DNA of 64,000 nt from Anaeramoeba flamelloides (GCA_027625915.1 JANTQA010000032.1:9238001-9302000), one strand, 5' to 3'. Shown: positions 10,441-24,130, counted from the first letter of the stretch. Translations and numbers: made by a program. Notes: a model not told the origin generated them from the letters alone.

Positions 10441-12224
10441 ATTCTTAAAATCCCGATAAACTCCTTTAAAAACACTTGATTCACAATCACGTACAAAAGT
10501 CTAGTTATTTGCAAAATTTTAATTACATTTAAATAAACAAAAAATTATTCTTTAGGAATGAGTAAAAAAATTAAAAAAAAGGACAATTAAAATTAGCCAA
10601 TTATGCATTTTTTTATGAATTTATCCTTATCTTTGACAAATAAAGAGATTGTTCAAGCACTCATTATCGATTTGAATCGAACTTTATTCTTGTTTCAATC
10701 TGTTTTTTTTTAGAGTATCTGTCATTTTTTCTTGATTATCAATGATTGTTAATTGATTAGGCATTTAGCAATAAGATTTATTTCAGTATTGAAAGTTGTG
10801 TTATTTGATCATATATATATATATATATATATATTAATATATATAGTTGTCAAAAATTCAGATGAACCGTGTTTTAAATCTGTTTTTCAAATTTTATTTA
10901 CGTATTTTTATTCTGCTGGTTACAATTCAGTCCATTTTTTACTCAATTACTTAAAGATTAATCAATTTTGAAATTTAATTCGTATATTTTTTTTATGAAA
11001 ATTTTATATTGAAGCGCTATTATCTTTATAAAAGCAAAAAATTTCCTTTTTTTGTCATTCCTTTTTCAATTAACCCCATTAACCAAAGGTTGCCTGAAAT
11101 GCAAAGGGGATTACTATTCAAATCTAGTCCAACATTTGGTTCAAAACAATAACTTAAAATATTCCAAAAAAGTTAATTTAAAAAAAAATAATACAAAATG
11201 GTCATTTTTTGCTTTTATACTGATACTCGGGCTTTAAGAATACAATTAGTTCAATTTTTTTTTTTTATCTTTTTTTTTGGAATTTTTGATAATAAAAACT
11301 TTTATTGCATAAATTTACTCGATTTTTTAAAGGGATTTCCCACAAATTTGATCCTTAATTTTAATAATTTAGTTTAATAAATAGAATTTTTAAGAAATCA
11401 ATACCAGACTTACTTAGGGTTCATGGTTAGTTTCTTTGATCGGTTAATGTTTATGTCATCTATAACAAAAAATATGCTTTTTATTTTGAAAAATCGATTA
11501 AACTTTTCGTTATTCATGATTTTGACAACAGTAGCAAATAATTTAATAGAGACCCCATGCTATGGTCTATTGCTTTGGAAATTCTTTATTATTTCAGAGA
11601 TTAAAATAAAAGGGGAGTGAAAATTTGTGCCCTTTTATTATTTACAGTGATCTAAATAATTTGATAACAACAAGAATCAATGTTTCAAAATATGTTCATG
11701 TTTTTTTTCTTCTTGTTCAAGGCAACATCCAATCTACTACCCAATGTATACCTAAGTTCAAATCAATTTTGAAAGTAAAGGTCTGGTTATTTATCGTAAA
11801 ATTTAAATTATTCATGCAAATAGTTGAAAATTTTCCATAGTATTCTCACTTTTTTTGAATTTTTTTGTTTTTTTTTATGATTAAAATTTTCTGAAAAATT
11901 TACTCTATTTTTTGAGATAAATTATGCAATTTGATCCTTCATTTTTAGAATTTCTTTTTAAATAATAGAACTTTAAGAGATCAATACCATATTTTTTTAT
12001 GGTTTATTATTGGTTTCTTTGATTTGTTAATGTATTGGTCTTCTATATCAAAAAAACACGCTTTTTATTTCGAAACACGCATTATATTTTTTTGCACTGG
12101 TTATTTTGACTACAGTAATTTGATATGTAATGAAAACTAAAAGTATATTTATCACTTACATTTCTAAGTTGTTATCGAAATTGATTTTAAAAAGTGAATA
12201 TTTTGTATTTTGATCAAAACCTAT

Positions 12225-12675
12225 TTTATTGTCTTTATTAAGGACCAGGTTCCCGCCCTTGAGGGGGTTGAGTAATTGTGTTATTTCACTTTCGCTTCTC
12301 AAAAAAAATTTTCAGATGGAAGAAATTGGAAAAAAAAAAAAACATTTTTTGTCATCTTTACTTTTTTCTGAGACTATTTTTCTTTGTTATTCAATGAAAA
12401 GGAAAATTGTAAATAACAAAAAAAATAATTGCAAAAAATAGCTTTTGGGGATTTTCAAGTGCATTTCAAATTTGAGAACATTTCAAACTTGTAAAAGTAA
12501 ATTTAAAAAATAGGTAGAACAGCTCTAGAAAATAGTGTGAGTTCTGAAAGTTGAAATGGGAATTCTAGAATATTAAAATCAAAATTTAGCATGATCTAAA
12601 AAGGTAAAATTGTAAAAATTCTTGAAATTGTGAAAAATTTATCATTTTTTCGAAAAGAAATTCTCCTTGGACAAA
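12225..12675. repeat. Dispersed repeat G, copy 2
   Basis: Second copy of the unit at 3820-4285, with the same CCTTGAGGGGGTTGAG core at about 12256. It ends about 265 bases before the UBE2S start, so it could contribute to that gene's upstream region; nothing in the sequence proves this. Confidence 0.65.
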
Positions 12676-12939
12676 TATTACTTGGATTACATAACTTATT
12701 CAATGGTGATTTTCTCGATTATTTCACTGTTTTCACCTAAAAACGTAGTCCTTAAATAAAACCAGATAATCAATATATCCGTTATATTTCAAATTAACCA
12801 ATAAGAATAAATTTTTATTTGAACAATCACCTTAATCGAAGGGTTTATGTCTAGTTTAAACCCTCCCCAATCTTAACGTTAAAATAAATATCTTTTCCAA
12901 AAATTAAAATTCATTTTTTATTTCAATATCAAAACTTAA

Positions 12940-13875
12940 ATGGTAACATTTAATTGCAAAAATTCCATTAATTTCACCTCTAATAATTCTCACTTTATTT
13001 TTTTTCATTTTAAAAAAAAAAACCTTTCTTTTCATAATTTCAATGATCTGAATGCAAACTAAATAGTCAAACGAAAATTTATCACCAAAAGGAATTAGAA
13101 AGATTTTAAAAGAGATTAAAACACTTTCAGAAACACCTATCAAAGGAATAACCGTTGAAAACAACCGTGAAAGGCTTAACGAAATTCGAGCAACAATTGA
13201 AGGACCAGGTAAATTGGTTTTTCTTTTCTTTTTGATTATTCACTTTTTGATCGATTGATTGTGATTAACTTATTTAACAAACCTTGTTTGATATTCATTT
13301 TTCTTATTTCCTTACACTTTAATCACCCCCAATCAAAAAATAAAAAAAAAAAACAATTTAAATCCAATCTCTAAATGAAATTTTCAAAAGAAAGCACACC
13401 ATTTGAAGGGGGGGTCTTTAAAATGAAACTTGTCTTGGAATCCAATTTCCCAAATTCACCACCAAAAGGCTATTTTATTACCAAGATCTTTCATCCTAAT
13501 GTTGCAACAACGGGTGACATTTGCTTAAACACGCTCAAAAGGGATTGGAAACCCGAGCTTGGTTTAGGAGAAGTTCTTCAAACAATAAAATGCTTATTGA
13601 TTTACCCTAATGCAGAATCTGCTCTCAACGAAGAAGCGGGTAAATTAATACTGGAAAACTATGACGAATATTCCAGACACGCGGCATTGATGACAAAAAT
13701 CCACGCTTCTTGCTCTGAGAGGACCAACTCTGAAAAGGCACCAAAAAAAAGAAAAAAATTCAAAAAAACAACCTCAAATACCAAAACAAAAACAAAAAAT
13801 AAAAAATCGACAAAATCTAAAACCTTAACAGCAGGCAAAAAAAAAAAAAGAAGAAAAAATCTAAAAAGATTATAA
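12940..13875 (+). CDS. UBE2S: Ubiquitin-conjugating enzyme E2 S (APC/C chain-elongating E2)
   Basis: Exons: ATG 12940-12942 (proposed), 13067-13208 and 13391-13875. Introns: 12943-13066 and 13209-13390 (GTAAAT...AAAG). The product has 209 residues (human 222). It reads [17 protein letters not shown] at the start, against human SNVENLPPHIIRLVYKEV. The catalytic motif is [19 protein letters not shown] with the cysteine at about residue 93, followed by the conserved '[10 protein letters not shown]' region. The tail (about 150-209) is Lys-rich and ends NLKRL, like the human ALRRL tail that docks on the APC/C. In animals UBE2S builds Lys11-linked ubiquitin chains on APC/C substrates; the same role here is inference. 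Intron 2 splits a Glu codon and its removal gives [10 protein letters not shown], matching the family. The in-frame TAG at 13064 forces a 3' splice site there. Confidence 0.9.
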
Positions 13876-14239
13876 GTGACTTACCACGATTATAATTATC
13901 ACTTACGTTTCAATCACACTGCTTTAATTTGGATTTATTTTTTTTTTCATAATAATTAATTTTGTTATATTATCAAACTAATTCAAATAATGTCCCATCC
14001 AGATCCTATCAAATAAGGGTTTATACAGATATTTAATTTGAAAATATCAAAAAAAAATCACTTTATCAAAAAATTATCTTTTTTTACAAATATTCTTTAT
14101 TTTGTTATGGGATTTTGACTATGATTTAATATTTAATCACAATAAACCAACCAATAAAAATCAATTCTTTTTTGCCATTTGGAATCTTTTTGGTACATTT
14201 TTTAAATATGTATAAAAAATAAAGAAAATGTAAATAAAC

Positions 14240-14885
<646 letters not shown>

Positions 14886-15494
14886 AGTTTAGTAATAATT
14901 ATATTTCTGGTATGAAATTCGTAGTGATTTTTTTCAAATTGTTTTAAAAAATAAAAATATTAGGTATTCAAGAATCTCTTTTATGAAATCAAAAAATTAA
15001 CATTTTGGATTTCTGTAAGTTTAATTTTTTGATGAGTGAGAACATTTCCTTAAAAATTTGAACAAACTTATTCATAGACAATTAATTCTTTATTATGATA
15101 AGTCTTATTACTAACAGTGAAAATAAACCATTTTCCAGTCAAACGGGCACAGTTGTGAAGTGAATTACATATTTCGAAAGGATTTGAATGGATATTTTTT
15201 GAAAAAATTTAAATATAGAAAAAGCCAAAATTGAAATCATTTTTTTACATTTTTATTTTTGAATCTATTTTTCAATTTTATTTTAAACATATTTTTTTAC
15301 AAATTTTTTTTTTATTGCAAGATCGATAGTAATTAGGTAAAAATGTGTTTCTCTAATGATATTGGTAAAATTAAAAAGATTGTAGAAAAATCATATTGAT
15401 TTCTAGTGGAATTTTCTAAAGATCTTCAATTGGGAGATCAAAACGAATATTGTTGTTTTTCAAAAACAGTGTTATCAAAATTTGAGTTATATCT

Positions 15495-16415
15495 AAACCC
15501 CATTTCACTCAAAGGAGTTCAGCCAAAAATGAAAAATTCAATTTATTTTCAAGAATCAACCAAACTTAGATTGTAGAGAAATAAAATAGATATTATAATG
15601 TTCCTATGAGATTCGAAAATCTTAAAAGAAAAGCCCGAACAAACCATAAATTTCAAAAAAAAAAAATTTAAAAAATTTTTTGCCACTTTTATTGGATTAT
15701 ATTATGTACAAAAATTTCAATTTTTTTAGGAAATTAAAATCGTTGGCACTACCCAAGTGTAAATATGAAATGTTGTAAAAAAATAGAGTTTTTCCAATTT
15801 TTGGGATAAATAAAGAGTTCTATGCATATCTCAAAATTTCGGTAATAGTAAACAAAACATCCGTTTTGATTTTTAAGCTCAAAAGGGGTTTTCAATATAA
15901 AATCGTTTGGTAAATACCAAAAACTTTGTTTGAAAAATGATTTTTTTTTACAATTGAAAGATGGGTCTTCACCAAACGATTTTTTGATTAAAATTATTTT
16001 TTGTCTATTAAGATAATCAGATATTATATTTAATATAACAAAAATTTGGATAAATGTATAGAACTCTTTATTTATCCCAAAAATTGGAAAAACTCTATTT
16101 TTTACAACATTCATATTTACTCTTGGGTAGATTTTTTAATTGTAAATGTATGAATGCTAAATGAACATACGACACCTAAATTTTCTTATTGGTAATTTGG
16201 AGTATTAAAATTTTTTTCAAAACAAATTTTATTTTTTTTAAGTTTTTAAAAAAATAAAAAATTAAAAAACAAAATAAAGAAAAATTACCAAAATATGATT
16301 TTGGTCTAAAAATTGAATTTTTAGTTTGAGAAGAATAATAAATTAAACTCATAAAAGGTGTTCTATTTCTTCAATAAAACTGGACAACTTTGACTGAAAA
16401 TGAGTTTATATATAT
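15495..16415 (+). repeat. Dispersed repeat E, copy 2, interrupted
   Basis: It opens 'aaaccccatttcactcaaag' and closes 'actgaaaatgagtttat', like the copies at 9.87 and 52.9 kb. Between 'gaaattaaaatcgttgg' and 'attttttaattgtaaatg' it carries foldback D (15749-16130), which the other two copies lack. Confidence 0.7.
15749..16130. mobile_element. Foldback element D, copy 2
   Basis: The ends are inverted repeats: left CTACCCAAGTGTAAATATG, right CATATTTACTCTTGGGTAG, with arms of about 90 bp sharing the 'gataaataaagag' and 'tttggataaatg' portions of copy 1. A 121-codon reverse frame across it is only a read-through of the hairpin. Confidence 0.75.
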
Positions 16416-17336
16416 ATTGATTGGTATAAAAAGTGTAAAACAAAAATTTAAGAGATTGTATATTATACTATAAATAGATTTTATTATTATAATTATTATT
16501 GTTAATTTGGAGAGAAGATTCAATAGAATTGCCCTCTATTTTACCAGAGAAATAGAGATATTTAGAGTTTTTCTGTTCGAGCTGTAATATGGTCAAAATA
16601 ATAACTTGTAATATTTTAGTGAATTTGAAAAAAATATACTAATAATAATTCTTGATAGGTGATATTTTTAATCTCGCAAAGAAAGAATTATAATTTTCTT
16701 ATTAAGGATAAATCAACAAAAATGCAAGAGTTGTTATTTGAAACTGGCTTGGTTGTACTAGTAATTAAAATAAAAACAAAAACAAACAAAAAAACAAACA
16801 AATATATTCATGATTATTCTTAAAAAATAAATAAAAAAAAAAGACAAAATTCGATCAATTTTTTTAATAATTTTGAAAATTTTTCATTACTAATACTGAA
16901 TTTTCAAAAATCAACTTTAATTAACAAACTCAAACAAATTGATTAATAAGATCTAGAAATTTTCAAATTATATTTTTTTATGACTATTTTTGTTAAAAAT
17001 ACACAAATTGGATGAGCTAGATGATTAAAAGATTCTTTGTATTTTCAATTTTTTGGAAGAATTACTCAATCTATATAACATTTATCAATTTTATTTATAG
17101 TATAACTTTTCTAATTCTAATGATTAGAAACTCTCACGATCATCCTAAAAAGTTATTAGGAATAACAAAAATTAATAATTCACAATTTGAAAATTGCCAA
17201 AATAAAAAGAGTACGTAATCCCAAGAAGTTAATCTAAAGTATTAGCTAAAATAAATAATCATATAAACATGTTATTATTTTTCATATTTCTAAGATAGCC
17301 CTGAAAAAAATGATAACTCAAATAATAACTTTTCTG

Positions 17337-17370
<34 letters not shown>

Positions 17371-18103
17371 TAATTTTATAAACAAAGATAGAAAAATCGA
17401 AAGAGAATCTAGAAATAAATCTATTTAAAAATACTGATAAATTCTAATAAATTTCATTAAAATTTTAAGTTCAATTTCCATGTTTATAAATCTTCAAACT
17501 GTTTCTTATCAAACATTCCCGGACAAAGAATATTCTCAAGAACTACTAATTTTACAGAATTTGTTAACACTCGACTTCAAAAAAATACTTTATTGCAAGC
17601 TTGAGCATAATAATTTCAAAAAGGAGAACCAATCAAACATTTACAAACATAAATTGCAATTTATCAGTAAAAACAGAAAAAAGAAAAAATTTCTTTTTTT
17701 TAAATGATTATTTTGTATTTGGAGTACCAAAGATTTGAATTGTTGTTTCATTTGATTCTAATTAAGCAAGAATTTTCCAAATCATCACGATTACAAACTC
17801 TTTCTGTAATACGCTTCGAGCCGAAGTTGATCTCAGTGAAAGACATTGTTACTTTACACACTAGAATTTAATTCTAATAAAAGATAATTATAAAAAACAA
17901 AAAGTTAAATTATCAGTACAAGTCAATAGCATTAGGAAAAAGTTAAATCACCCCATTATCCCCCACCTTTCAAAACTTTACCCGTGGAATAAGAGATACA
18001 CCACTCATTATTTTTCTTCAACCCTACCTTTTCAAGAAAAATAAGAAAAAAAAAAAAAAAAAAGGAAACTCAAAAAAAATAAATGTAAAAATAATAAAAG
18101 ATT

Positions 18104-19018
18104 TTATTTAAAATAATATTTAAAATAATTTTCTATTCCAATTAAACAAGAACGAAGCCTCGAGTTCTCATGAAGTTGATAATAATCTAAAGCATCAAAA
18201 AGTTCTTCAAGAATTGATTGCGGGTTTTCATATCCAAGTAAATCATTTGCTTCAATTTTGTTTGTATAAAAAAATTTAATTAAAATTTCAAAAAAAGGAT
18301 ATGAATTTTCAATAAAATCTTTAATTTCATTTGATTGCGAATCATAATATGAAAAGAAATGCCGAAATAATTCTGAACGAGCACATAATATAAATTTATG
18401 AACTGTCATTTTATAATATTTATTTTTTTCTTCCTTATCATTTGTTTTTTGGTTTTTGTTATCATTGTTCACCTTCTTTTTATTGTTGTCGTTTTTATTT
18501 TTGTTCTTGTTCATACCATTACTATTATTATTTTTCATATTCTGTATGTTGTTATTGTTTTTGTTAAGATGGTGTTCATCTTTCACATCCTTCCCCTTCT
18601 CTTTATTCTTATTATTCTTATTATTATTCTTATTACGATTATTACTATTGTTATTGTGTTTATTATTTTTTTCCTTCTTATGATTATTATTCTTATTCTG
18701 TTTTTGATAATCCTTGTTCTGTACCCGATTCTCAGTATTATTTTTCATATTATTGGTGTTGTAGTTGTTCTTGGTTAGCTGTTTCCTGTTTTGATTTCCA
18801 TGTTTATTGATTTTTTGGTTGTTTTTATTATTATTATTCTTATTCATGTTATTGTTCTTTTTCCTTTTGTTTTTGGTATTATTGTTTTTAATAGTAGAAT
18901 TATTATTATTACTTTTCACAGTATTATTTTGATTATTCTTGCTTTGTTCTGGGATCTTATTATTATTATTATTCTTATTTTTGTTATTAGTGGCGTTGTA
19001 GTTGCTCTTGCTTTTCTG

Positions 19019-19099
<81 letters not shown>

Positions 19100-21157
19100 T
19101 TTGTTGTTGTTGTTATTGTTCTTTTTCTTTTTGTTATTATTATTTTTTATAGTAGTGATATTATTATTGCTATTCACAGTATTATTTTGATTATTCTTAT
19201 TTTGTTCTAGAATCTTATTATTCATCTTCTTATTTTTGTTATTAGTGGCGGTATAGTTATTCTTGCCTTTATGATTTCTATTTTTATTTTGATGTTTATT
19301 CGTTTTTTGGCTATTGTTTTTCTTTTTATTATTTTTGTTTTTGATTAATGATTCAAAAAAATTGTCATTTTTCATTTTTTTATTATGAAAATTATTAAGA
19401 GATGTATTTTTATTTTTCATTTGATTCTTTTCATTTTGGTTTTTTTGATTTTGATTATTAGATTTCTTATTGTTGTAAATATTTTGATGATTGGATTTAT
19501 TATTATTGTCACCTTTTTCCATTGGTTTATTTTGCTTAACAATATTTTCTTGATTTATGTTTAATGGTTTGCTGTTATTATTATCGCTTTTTTTCTTTTT
19601 CTTTTTCTTGTTATTAAGATTTTTCTTTTTCGTTTCGGTTTTGTTATTTGGATTTATCTCATTTTTAATAAGAATATTAAAATCTATTGAACTTTCATCG
19701 TAATATAAGCTTACCAAATCCCCTTTCAATGATTTTATTGACAAATCTGATAATTTAAATTTTTTTAAAATTCTCATAATGCTTGGATAATATTTCTCAT
19801 TGAATATTTTACCCGTGTAGACATATTTGAGAAAGTTTCTAATTGTTTGTTTTTTATATTTCTTCAGTTTGTCAATGATCGTTTCAGATTTACACTTGAG
19901 CCTGGCTTCCACAAATATTTTGTGAACCTTGACTCCGTCGCATATTGTCAAATCTGCACAAAGGCCACTGATTAAAAGCTTTAAAAGATCATCGATTAAA
20001 TCTTTATCTTTATATGATTTTAAATAAAAAAAGAATTTGTTGGTTACACTTGGACTGATTTTGAAATCAAAATGGATTGGGTATTTATTAAATTCAAATC
20101 TATGAATATTTTTAAAACGATATTTTTTTTGAGCAAGATAATTTGAATTTGGTATTTCTTCAATAATGTCATTACCAAAGATCCAAAAATCATTATTTCT
20201 TGATTTAGCAAGAGACAAATTTGTTGATGAAACGATCTTGACAATCTTCTTTTCAGTTAATTCTTTGACTTCCCTAAATGTGGAGAAAAATTTTTTCTCA
20301 AATCCTGCCAAAAAGACCCTGTGCTTGGCTTGTGATTTCTTTTTTAAGATGACTGAAGAATATGAAGAACTTAATGCCAGATCCACAATGTCATTCGAAT
20401 CAATTCTTGGCACCTTCACAGGTTCATATTTGATTAGATCCTGTATCTGGGCACCGCCAATGGCAAGCTGATAACTTTGGTTGTTCCCCATTGCGTATAA
20501 ATTCTTGTCATCTGAAAGGCTTTTAACAAAAAAGAAATTGGGTGAAAATTGATTGACCCAACATTGCTTAACATCTTGCTCACACAACACAATGTTTAAT
20601 TTACGACTGCTGCTATTGCTTTTGCGAAGAAGTACATATTGCTTGTAACTTTGAAACAACTTGTCCTTAATTAAATATACATCTTTGGCAATTTCTCTTT
20701 TTGTTGTTTGAAAATTGACGTTACCACAGTAATACAAATCATTGTTCGAACATAAAAAATAGCTTGTGTAAAAACCACAATATATTTTCTTGACGAGAAG
20801 TCCATGGCTTTGAAAATAATTGACTTGGAGATCTTGGTAGAAAAAATATTTGATCGAGATCGGTGGTGTTTCCCACTCGCTTCTTCCAAACCGATAAATT
20901 TTGCCATCCTGTGTTTGTAAAATATAATGTTGATAACCAGATTTAATTTTGTGTATTTTGCCATAACTGCTGGGGAGTGTTTCCCACTCTTCGTGGGTAT
21001 AAGGCTTGTCACAACAATAAGCCGTGAATGTAAATTTGATCTTCAAATTCTTGTCTGTTGTTTCTTGCAAATAGAGTTCAGAAATTAAGTTAGTTCCAAT
21101 TTTCTTGAAGTTTTGTTCACACTTCTTGAGTTGACCTTGACTGTACTCATAAGTCAT
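18104..21157 (-). CDS. RCC1-repeat / double-BTB protein with giant Asn/Lys insertion
   Basis: One uninterrupted frame of 1017 residues. Residues 60-340 hold weak RCC1-type propeller repeats ('KIHKIKSGYQHYILQTQDGK', 'KKIYCGFYTSYFLCSNNDLY', 'DLALSSSYSSVILKK'). Residues 395-465 form a degenerate BTB/POZ domain ('ADLTICDGVKVHKIFVEARL', 'NFLKYVYTGKI'). A second BTB begins at about 490 (SIDFNILIKNE), is broken by an Asn/Lys-rich tract at 501-912, and resumes at 913 with KYYKMTVHKFILCARSELF and 'FFEILIKFFYTNKIEAND'. Such proteins are usually dimerising adaptors, some for cullin-3 ligases; the partner here is unknown. The tract includes about 28 consecutive Asn and an internal duplication. The start is the first in-frame ATG. 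The gene has no intron and no close neighbour. Confidence 0.85.
18780..19340 (-). repeat. Coding tandem duplication flanking an Asn microsatellite
   Basis: Bases 18841-19020 and 19105-19280 are diverged direct copies offset by 264 bp (shared 'cacagtattattttgatta' and 'ttgttattagtggcg'). They are separated by a TAT array (about 19019-19099) that codes the Asn run. Weaker similarity continues into 18780-18840 and 19280-19340. The reading frame is kept in both. Confidence 0.75.
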
Positions 21158-23929
21158 TCTTCAGTTTTAAGTTTTTGAAAAAAATGAATAAAATAAAAAA
21201 AGCTGTTATTCGATATTGCACTCTTAAAGAGTGGGAGTTTTTCCAAAACCCCCTTTTCGTTATTTTTTGGTTGGCAGAAAGTCAGTGCCATATTAAAAAT
21301 GTTTTAACTCAAAAACTTTTGTGATTTAAGACAAAAAAATCATACTAACATTTATAATCAATTTAAAAAATAATCTTTTTATATTTCCCTGAATAAAAAC
21401 CAAATTGAGTCATTTTAAAAAAAAGAAAAGTAGATCTTATTCATGAGAGGGATTTGTAAAAAGTTTTTTTTAATATCACAAAGAACTTACGATTTTAAAG
21501 TACCTTTGATTGTAAATATTAAATCTGCCTTGTTATTAGGAGAGATTTTTTTTTATTCAACAATCCGGAAAAAAAGTAGAAACATAATTTTTAAGGGTAT
21601 GTTGGACAATTTATCATTTTGTTGTAATACATTTTGATCAAATAACATTTAAATTGTTTGTTTGTGAAAATCGAAATATTCGAGAATTAGGTACAAAAAA
21701 TTCTTTTTTATTGTATTTTTTTATGAAAAATGAATAAAAAATTTAGATCCCTAAACTTAGAACACCCCTATTAAGAAGCGTGGAAATGAAAATTGAAAAA
21801 TAACCACTATACTAAAAAATGATGGTCATTAACAAGCACTCTCAATAAACAACTCCAAATTTTGAAGATCACATTAGCAATGATTTTTTGCCATTGGGTT
21901 AAATTGAATTGTTCCGATTTCTTCAGAAATTAAAATAATTCTTACAAAGAATGTTGTGGCTTTCTCTTAGTTTTTTTGGTTTTTTTTTTCTTTTTTCTTT
22001 TTATTTTATCTTGAATTGAAGTTCACAATAACCCTTTTTAAGATAGTATTTACTCTTTTTGATTTTTTAACAGAATCTCCATTTTCAAATATCCTGAACA
22101 AATGTTTCATTTTTGTTGAAGATTTTTTTTTGTTTGTCTTGTTTCTCTCAAAGATCAATTGTTTTTTTCAATATAAATTTGGATTGAAGCTGTTGGAAAT
22201 GTTTTGAGGGATTTAATATTCATGGATCTAATGAAAATAAAAATGCAAAACCAAGTCAAGAGTTTTGTTATTTTAAAAAAAAATTAGTAAAGTAATGTTG
22301 ATATAAAATGATTTTATTTTAAAAAAAATTTGGATTTGTTAAAATATGCTCAAATACAAATAATTTGAAAGTCTTTTTGTAGATATTAACTAAACAGAAA
22401 GAACAAAAGGATGAATAATTCCAAATTTTTTGCATTTTTCGAAATTTTGATGTATAAAAAAAAAATTGGAACACTCTTAACTTAATGATTACAGCAAGAA
22501 AAATGAAAAGAAAATTACTAAGAATATTTAAGGGTTCTAAAAATTGTTTTCAAGGTAAATTTTCTCAAAAATTCATTTTTTCCAACCTTTTTTTTCTTTT
22601 GTTAGTATCACAAAAATCATATGAATCACAGTAGACAAATTTAGTTTTAATATTTCGTTTTTTCCGTCTTATATCCCACAGAATAAAAATTTGTGAGATT
22701 TACGAACCATCAGTCCATATTTAACGCACAGGTTCATTAAAATTCAATTACAAACAGTTCCTTGTTAATATAAATAAAAATATAAAGTAAAATCAATTAA
22801 TACAATAAAAATAAAAATTAATGACAAAATTGAGAATTCGGTTCAATAACAGTTTTTTTAATAGTATCTTTTTGTTAGCTTTTTTTCTTTGATTGACTGT
22901 ATTATTAAAATTTGTTCAAAAAATTGACGATTTTTTAGATCCCCATTCCTCATCAACAAATTCAATAATAAAGCATATTATAAATTATTTTTGTTTCAAT
23001 TGAAAATAATATCATGAAGGATTATTTGAAGATAATTAATTTCCCCTATTTTTTTATTTTCTTTAATTATTTTGTTATTATAAGCAAAAAATCAATTATT
23101 TTTTTTCCATTTCATCTTTTTATCGAAATTTTAATGTTGCATGAATTTTTATTTTTCTTTTAAGAGCTTTGAATAGTTTAATTTGGGTTTGTTTTTGTTT
23201 ATTAAAAAATGTGAGTATTTTTAAAAGTTGGTTAAAGATAGAAAAAAAATAACTTATTAATTGAAATTAAGGGGTAAATGGATAACATTAGTAGTGTATC
23301 CGAGATCAATTTATAAGGTTTTATTCGTTTAAGTACAAATATTAATCTACAATATATGACTGAAAAACATTTCCACTTTTTTCTCATCTAAAATTTTCAA
23401 GACTTTTTTTAGGAATTTTCTTTTTATAATAAGTATATAAGATAAGATTTTATATATACAAATATACTACATATTGTTATGGTATCTATTTATTTATTAT
23501 AAAGCCAATAAATTTGAGGAATATTTCTGAATTTTCAATAAATTTTTAAATTTTCTATCTAATTGTTTTAAAAAATTATTAATAAACTTGAAATTTTTAC
23601 ATATTCATGTTTTTTTCGAAGATAATCATTAAATTATTCTAAAAACACATTTAAAATAATTTAAGAGTACTATATGATAAATAATATTGATGATTTCAAT
23701 TAAAAAATCTTTTTATCAAGATATTAAAAAAATTTCGTTTTCTAAATTTTATAAAAATAATTGAAATATAAAATTTTTAATAATATATTTATTGAGAGAA
23801 GTGTCCAATAAAGAAACATTTAACAAATAAAAAAAGATAGAGAAGATGAATAATAATAAAAATATAAATATAAATAATAATAATAATCTTTTTCTTGTTC
23901 AAATTAAAAACTAATTTTGTGTTGTTAGA

Positions 23930-24130
23930 TTTTTTGTAAGTTTTGAAATAAAAAGAAAATTTAAAATTTTTTCTTTTTATTTTTTAAATTAAAAAAGGAG
24001 AAAATTATCTATACTAGAATTCAAAAGAATTGGGTTAAATTCGTGATTTTTCTCTATTCTTTTGAAACCAGGAAAATCCAGACACTATAAGACACTCAAA
24101 GGTACATCTCTAGAATTCACGGGGTTTAAA
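23930..24130. repeat. Repeat B fragment
   Basis: Shares 'tttttctctattcttttgaa' and the following 'cactataagacactc' style segment with the B elements at 43.8 and 46.0 kb. It is diverged and its ends are not clear. Confidence 0.4.

Larger units (their letters stand above)
2923..12939. other. 10-kb gene-poor, repeat-rich stretch
   Basis: No open frame here has a recognisable domain, and the frames longer than 60 codons fall in repeats or AT-rich filler. It contains repeat G (3820-4285 and 12225-12675), three copies of MITE A, microsatellites near 5.7 kb, repeat C (7670-8260), F-type peptide repeats (6050-6165 and 9725-9880) and repeat E (9870-10440). Sequence at 11400-11500 and 11940-12080 resembles about 3710-3810 (phrase 'tcaatacca' followed by a 'tttatggttta'-like segment), so repeat G probably extends upstream of the limits given. 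Confidence 0.6.

Noticed and set aside
15749-16114. 121-codon reverse frame
   Set aside because: Same hairpin family as above, read in the other orientation.
18398-19210. Ile/Leu-rich plus-strand frames
   Set aside because: Antisense of the Asn/Lys tract in the RCC1/BTB gene; TAT and ATT codons simply mirror AAT runs.
24061-24115. Possible UNC-50 5' exon (AG ... NPDTIRHSK ... GT)
   Set aside because: The segment belongs to the repeat B family seen at 43.9 and 46 kb and does not match the UNC-50 N-terminal pattern.
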